A stretch of 64,000 nucleotides of DNA from UBA7328 sp036479115 (GTDB taxonomy: Bacteria; Bacteroidota; Bacteroidia; Chitinophagales; Saprospiraceae). The notes beneath the pieces are model-generated. The model made no database searches, was not told where the DNA came from, and was given only the letters and a program-made list of their open reading frames with translations. The stretch is taken from positions 11,856-75,855 of the forward strand of contig JAZGFD010000085.1 of NCBI GenBank assembly GCA_036479115.1, read 5' to 3'. Positions 60,339-64,000 of the stretch are shown here, one piece after another; within the stretch, counting starts at the first letter, position 1; every line of letters begins with the position of its first letter. The position numbers and the translations under genes are program-made.

Positions 60339-62579
60339 ATGATGCGGATATTATTTCTATTTCTGTTTTTATTCAGTGCCCACTATTCAGTATCTTCTCA
60401 AGGTGAAAATGCCAAGAGTATTTCTGTAATAATTGATGCCGATACCGCAAATGAAATTGATGATATATACGCTATTGTCAGAGCGCTGTCAGCTCCAGAA
60501 ATAAATGTAGTCGGCATTACTTCTGCTCATTTTGTTAATAGTCCTTTAGCTTCTAACAATTCTGTTTTGGAAAGTCAAAAAGTCAACGAAGCCATTTTAG
60601 ATTTAATGAATATCAAAGATATTGATTTGCCTTTAGGCAGCAATCTCCCATTGCAAAATGAATCGACTCCTCAAATATCTCAGGCAGCAGAATATATAGT
60701 GGTTAAGGCAAATGAAATGAAAGATGGGGAGAGATTACAAGTTGTAGTCCTCGGCCCTTGTACTAATGTGGCCAGTGCAATTCTTATAGATTCATCTATT
60801 GTTGACAAAATAGAAGTGTCATACATTGGATTTTGGCACGATAGGGAGAAAGAAACATGGAGCAAGCTTGAGTTTAATTCTGGCAATGACATCAAGGCTG
60901 TAAATGTAATTATGAACACTCCAAGAATAAAGTTTAATTCAATGACAGCTACTACCTCAGGTAAGTTAATATTTGAGATGGAGAATGCCAGAAATCATCT
61001 TTTTGGTAGAGGAGGTATCAAGTCGTTTATGTTTAACAGATGGCTGAATCACAAACGATGGTGGAGCAAAGATGATCCTAAAAAGAGCCAATGGAATATG
61101 TGGGATTTAGCGATTATAGAAGCTCTCATAGACCCAAATAAAGCCAGTATTGAGATACTAGATGGGCCACTTCCTAATAATGGCGAAAAGATCAATGTAT
61201 ATACTGCGATTGATGTGGGTGCCATGAAAAAGTCATTTTGGGAAGCGATTGATAAAATGCAAAATCAGAACGAGCAAAAGTACCTAATCAAATCAGTAAA
61301 TATTGTTGATCCATCTTCTGGGACGATAACTTATAATAAAGATGTGGTTGTGGAATATGGTAGAATAAAGTCATTTTCTGCCCCAGATAATATGAATGAG
61401 AACGAAGAATGTATTACCATCAATGGATCTGGCAATTTCTTGATGCCAGGGTTAAGTGAAATGCATGCTCATATACCTGTCCCTGATGAAGATTTGGGAG
61501 AAGATTATGTGCAAGATGTTATGCACTTATACCTTGCAAATGGAGTCACCGTAATTAGAGGAATGCTAGGAAATCCATATCATATAGAACTAAAAAAGAA
61601 ACTGCTTAGTGGTGAGATCATAGGCCCACGGATGTACACATCCAGTCCGTCAATGAATGGGAATAGTATTCCTGATAGTGTTGTGGCCCGAGAGAAAGTA
61701 AAAAGTGCGTCATTGAAAGGCTATGATTTTTTAAAAATTCATCCTGGTATCAAAGCTGATGTGATGGCCACTTTGGTAGACGAAGCAAATAATGTCGGGA
61801 TAGGGTTTTCTGGTCATGTACCTTTTGATGTGGGGATCAGAAACGCATTAAAATACAAATACAGTACAGTGGATCATGTAGATGGATACATCAGAGGGAT
61901 GGTGCCAGATGATGAAAATATCACAAGTGAAGATGTTGGTTTTTTCGGATATGGTCTTATTAAAAAAGTGAGATTGAGCAAAAGATTTGAATTAGCAAAA
62001 CTGGCAAAAGCACAGCAAGTTTGGCAAGTACCTACTCAAAGTCTTTTTGCTAGATGGTTTTCGCCTACTTCAGCAGCTGAAATGATGGCTGCCCAAGAAT
62101 TTTCATACATACCGGCTAAAATTCGCTTTACATGGCGTACCAATAAGGACAGAATGATAGCTGAGAAATCTTATACAAAAAGAGGGCATAAGAGATTTAT
62201 GAGAATACGAAAAAAAATGATACAGGCTTTGCATCAATCTGGAGTACAGTTTCTATTGGGATCAGATTCACCACAGGTTATGAATGTCCCAGGCTATTCT
62301 ATTCATCATGAGATAGATGCTTTGAAAGATTGTGGCCTTTCATCTTTTGATATTATAAAAATGGGAACTATTAATCCAGCTATATTCTTCGACGAAATTG
62401 ATCGGTTTGGTTCAATAAAAATAGGAGCGGATGCGGATTTTATAATCGTAGAGCAAAACCCATTTGATCGATTAGAAACCATGCGATTGCCATTGGGCAC
62501 TATGATACAAGGGAGATGGTTGGATCGTGAATATTTTAATAAAACGCTTGAAAAAATAGAGACTAAATTTAAAGAATAG
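60339..62579 (+). CDS. secreted fusion of inosine-uridine nucleoside hydrolase and amidohydrolase
   Basis: 746 aa with a signal peptide (about 1-21, MMRILFLFLFLFSAHYSVSS). Residues about 27-305 are a nucleoside hydrolase: Asp cluster DADTANEIDD (33-42), LEFNSGNDIKA (177-187) and WDLAIIEAL (255-263). Residues about 315-735 are a metal-dependent amidohydrolase of the imidazolonepropionase-like group: MPGLSEMHAHIP (H376, H378), K466 in DFLKIH, H493 in GFSGHVPF, H513 in VDHVDGY and the late Asp in LLGSDSPQ. Both sites look intact. A single polypeptide could split a nucleoside and then hydrolyse or deaminate the released ring; the pairing is inferred. No frameshift at the junction. Confidence 0.83.
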   Translation: MMRILFLFLFLFSAHYSVSSQGENAKSISVIIDADTANEIDDIYAIVRALSAPEINVVGITSAHFVNSPLASNNSVLESQKVNEAILDLMNIKDIDLPLGSNLPLQNESTPQISQAAEYIVVKANEMKDGERLQVVVLGPCTNVASAILIDSSIVDKIEVSYIGFWHDREKETWSKLEFNSGNDIKAVNVIMNTPRIKFNSMTATTSGKLIFEMENARNHLFGRGGIKSFMFNRWLNHKRWWSKDDPKKSQWNMWDLAIIEALIDPNKASIEILDGPLPNNGEKINVYTAIDVGAMKKSFWEAIDKMQNQNEQKYLIKSVNIVDPSSGTITYNKDVVVEYGRIKSFSAPDNMNENEECITINGSGNFLMPGLSEMHAHIPVPDEDLGEDYVQDVMHLYLANGVTVIRGMLGNPYHIELKKKLLSGEIIGPRMYTSSPSMNGNSIPDSVVAREKVKSASLKGYDFLKIHPGIKADVMATLVDEANNVGIGFSGHVPFDVGIRNALKYKYSTVDHVDGYIRGMVPDDENITSEDVGFFGYGLIKKVRLSKRFELAKLAKAQQVWQVPTQSLFARWFSPTSAAEMMAAQEFSYIPAKIRFTWRTNKDRMIAEKSYTKRGHKRFMRIRKKMIQALHQSGVQFLLGSDSPQVMNVPGYSIHHEIDALKDCGLSSFDIIKMGTINPAIFFDEIDRFGSIKIGADADFIIVEQNPFDRLETMRLPLGTMIQGRWLDREYFNKTLEKIETKFKE

Positions 62580-62590
62580 TAGAATTTGGT

Positions 62591-62862
62591 GTGACTACAA
62601 TAGTGTGCGCTTATACGGTAAAAAATTGTAATATGTTTATCAGTTAAATCTCATTAGAGATGGAAAATGAAGATATGAAGACATAAATTGTATGTACAGC
62701 AATGTAAAGTAGATTCGATTATAAATGAACGAATAAATGAGTGGTCAATTAAGATGCATTAACACATGAAATAAGTTAATAATAGCAGGGTAAATGCATT
62801 GATAATAGCTGACATATGGTAGAAAAATTTTTTACAAAAAATAGGCCTCTAAGGGTCGTTAC
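62591..62862 (-). repeat. family A element, reverse orientation, long and worn
   Basis: Reversed right end GTGACTAC at 62,591; reversed left end TAAGGGTCGTTAC-like at 62,850-62,862. Matching blocks on the minus strand are CTACCATATGTCAGCTATT near 62,803-62,825 and TTTAACTGATAAACATATTA near 62,630-62,655. The middle holds decayed 55-bp-module-like sequence. It sits between convergent genes. Confidence 0.5.
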
Positions 62863-62890
62863 GAAAATGATAAAAAACAATTTTGACACT

Positions 62891-64000
62891 TCATCTCAAA
62901 GCTGCGAGTAACGCTTTTTTTACAACATCAGAAGGTGCAGCTCCTTTTGATTTTCGCATGGCCTGCCCTATTAAAAAACCCAACACCTTTTTCTTACCAT
63001 TGCGATACTCCTCAGCTTGTGCTGTGTTTTCACTGAGTACTTCGGCTATGATTTTTTTTATAGCATTGTTGTCTTTGATGTGAATTATTCCTATTGATTT
63101 TGCTATCTCTAGAGGTGCAGCCTTAGGGTTTTTTATCATTTTAGACCAAAGCTTTTGATAAGCTACAGAAGCACTTACTGTATTGGTCTTAATAAGATTT
63201 AGAAAAGAAACAATAGTATCATTTGAAACTGGAATCTTATTTAACCCAATATTACCAAAACTAGGAATTATTTTATTAATAATTAAGTTAGCCATGAGTT
63301 TCGGATCAGCTCCTTCTTCTACTAATTTGAAGAAGTAATCAGCCACTTCCTTATCTGCTGACAATAAATTGCTATCGTATTCATTAAGATGATAAGTAGA
63401 TTTTAATCTGGCCTTGACTTCCCACGGGAATGCTGGCAAGGACTCATTTATTTTAGTAATTTGATCATCAGAAATTTTTATAGGAGGCAAGTCAGGGTCT
63501 GGAAAGTATCTATAATCATCAACGTTTTCTTTGTCTCTCATGGGTGATGTAGTCCCTGATTCTGAATGAAAATGAAGTGTTTGTTTGTTGAATGTTTCTC
63601 CTCGCTCTAGTATGGCAATTTGTCTTTTTGATTCATATTCTACAGCAGTTTTCGCAAATCGCTTAGAATTTACATTTTTCACTTCACATCGCTCACCAAA
63701 TTTTTTTGCTCCCTTTGGCATCACAGAGATATTGACATCGCATCTCATTGACCCTTTTTCCATGTCTCCATCAGAAATATTAAGGTATCTCACCAATTGT
63801 TGTAAAGTGGCAATAAAGGTCAAAACTTCATCTCCGCTACTGAGATCTGGCTCAGTTACCAATTCGAGTAGGGGAGTGCCAGCACGATTGAGATCTACAA
63901 GAGAATAGTGATCATCTTGATCATGGATGGTTTTGCCTGCATCTTCTTCCATATGCACATGATGTATTCTCACTGATTTTACAGTACCATCGGCTAACAC
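62891..64000 (-). CDS. gatB: aspartyl/glutamyl-tRNA amidotransferase subunit B, 5' end beyond window
   Basis: C-terminal 369 residues; the frame is open at base 64,000, so the first about 115 residues are outside. Hallmarks: HMEEDAGKTIHD, DLNRAGTPLLELVTEPDL, MRCDVNISV, CEVKNVNSKRF and YRYFPDPDLPPI (kinase/tRNA-binding cradle), then the GatB/YqeY helical tail ending VKKALLAAL. It transamidates misacylated Glu-tRNA(Gln) or Asp-tRNA(Asn) with GatA and GatC; gatC is at 47,192. The stop lies 28 bp from a family A repeat element. Confidence 0.93.
   Translation of the reverse strand: MLADGTVKSVRIHHVHMEEDAGKTIHDQDDHYSLVDLNRAGTPLLELVTEPDLSSGDEVLTFIATLQQLVRYLNISDGDMEKGSMRCDVNISVMPKGAKKFGERCEVKNVNSKRFAKTAVEYESKRQIAILERGETFNKQTLHFHSESGTTSPMRDKENVDDYRYFPDPDLPPIKISDDQITKINESLPAFPWEVKARLKSTYHLNEYDSNLLSADKEVADYFFKLVEEGADPKLMANLIINKIIPSFGNIGLNKIPVSNDTIVSFLNLIKTNTVSASVAYQKLWSKMIKNPKAAPLEIAKSIGIIHIKDNNAIKKIIAEVLSENTAQAEEYRNGKKKVLGFLIGQAMRKSKGAAPSDVVKKALLAALR

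Overview
The window looks like a low-GC member of the Bacteroidota, probably Cytophagales-like; I cannot place it to genus. The pointers are a secreted FG-GAP protein with a C-terminal type IX secretion sorting domain, arrays of large 8-TM FtsX/MacB-type permeases ending in NPVESLR(S/N)E, TAnnTTTG promoter boxes, PD40/M28 lipoproteins and start sites without Shine-Dalgarno sequences. No rRNA, tRNA, CRISPR array, transposase or phage gene was recognised.

Layout. 1-12,807 (minus strand): an ABC export cluster in partial decay. It holds one HlyD-type adaptor, a coupled 68-aa membrane protein, two ATPases, three complete permeases, one permease cut by the window edge, and the relics of two more permeases and of a four-helix-bundle gene. 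12,826-14,969: an Xre/RES toxin-antitoxin pair bracketed by short inverted-repeat elements. 15,002-17,739: an NtrC-type response regulator and its histidine kinase, plausibly controlling the exporters. 18,353-19,612: a decayed outer-membrane beta-barrel gene. 20,195-32,141: two convergent operons meeting at succinyl-CoA. One encodes a 2-oxoacid:ferredoxin oxidoreductase (two subunits plus an NADPH/FAD/Fe-S partner). The other is a six-gene propionyl-CoA to succinyl-CoA pathway (carboxylase, epimerase, two-subunit mutase). An acyl-CoA dehydrogenase follows divergently.

34,455-43,255: a metallo-beta-lactamase-fold hydrolase, an adenine/adenosine deaminase, a Crp-type regulator, an acetyltransferase, a PD40 lipoprotein with a 50-aa membrane protein overlapping its end, an M28/PDZ peptidase lipoprotein and a TonB-like protein. 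43,256-51,482: the T9SS cargo, a YggS-type PLP protein, a deoxynucleoside kinase, gatC plus a LolD/MacB-type ATPase, threonine synthase and a fatty-acid hydroxylase. 51,833-57,666: a five-gene minus-strand operon hemC - degenerate exonuclease - hemD - TMTC-like TPR membrane protein - recN. 57,812-64,000: lpxD, an MTR-kinase-like phosphotransferase divergent from a secreted nucleoside hydrolase/amidohydrolase fusion, and the C-terminal part of gatB.

The most unusual signal lies between genes. Two families of small non-coding elements are scattered through the intergenic DNA. Family A (about 160 bp when simple) has termini GTAACTACTCAGGTGG, and four copies are flanked by 8-9 bp direct repeats that look like target-site duplications. 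Family B (about 160-205 bp when simple) has termini related to GAGTCCACTCCGAAAA, and two copies have exact 6-bp duplications. A 55-bp module occurs in 1, 2 or 3 tandem copies inside members of both families, and one A element sits inside a B element. No transposase is visible, so both look like MITE-type elements moved in trans.
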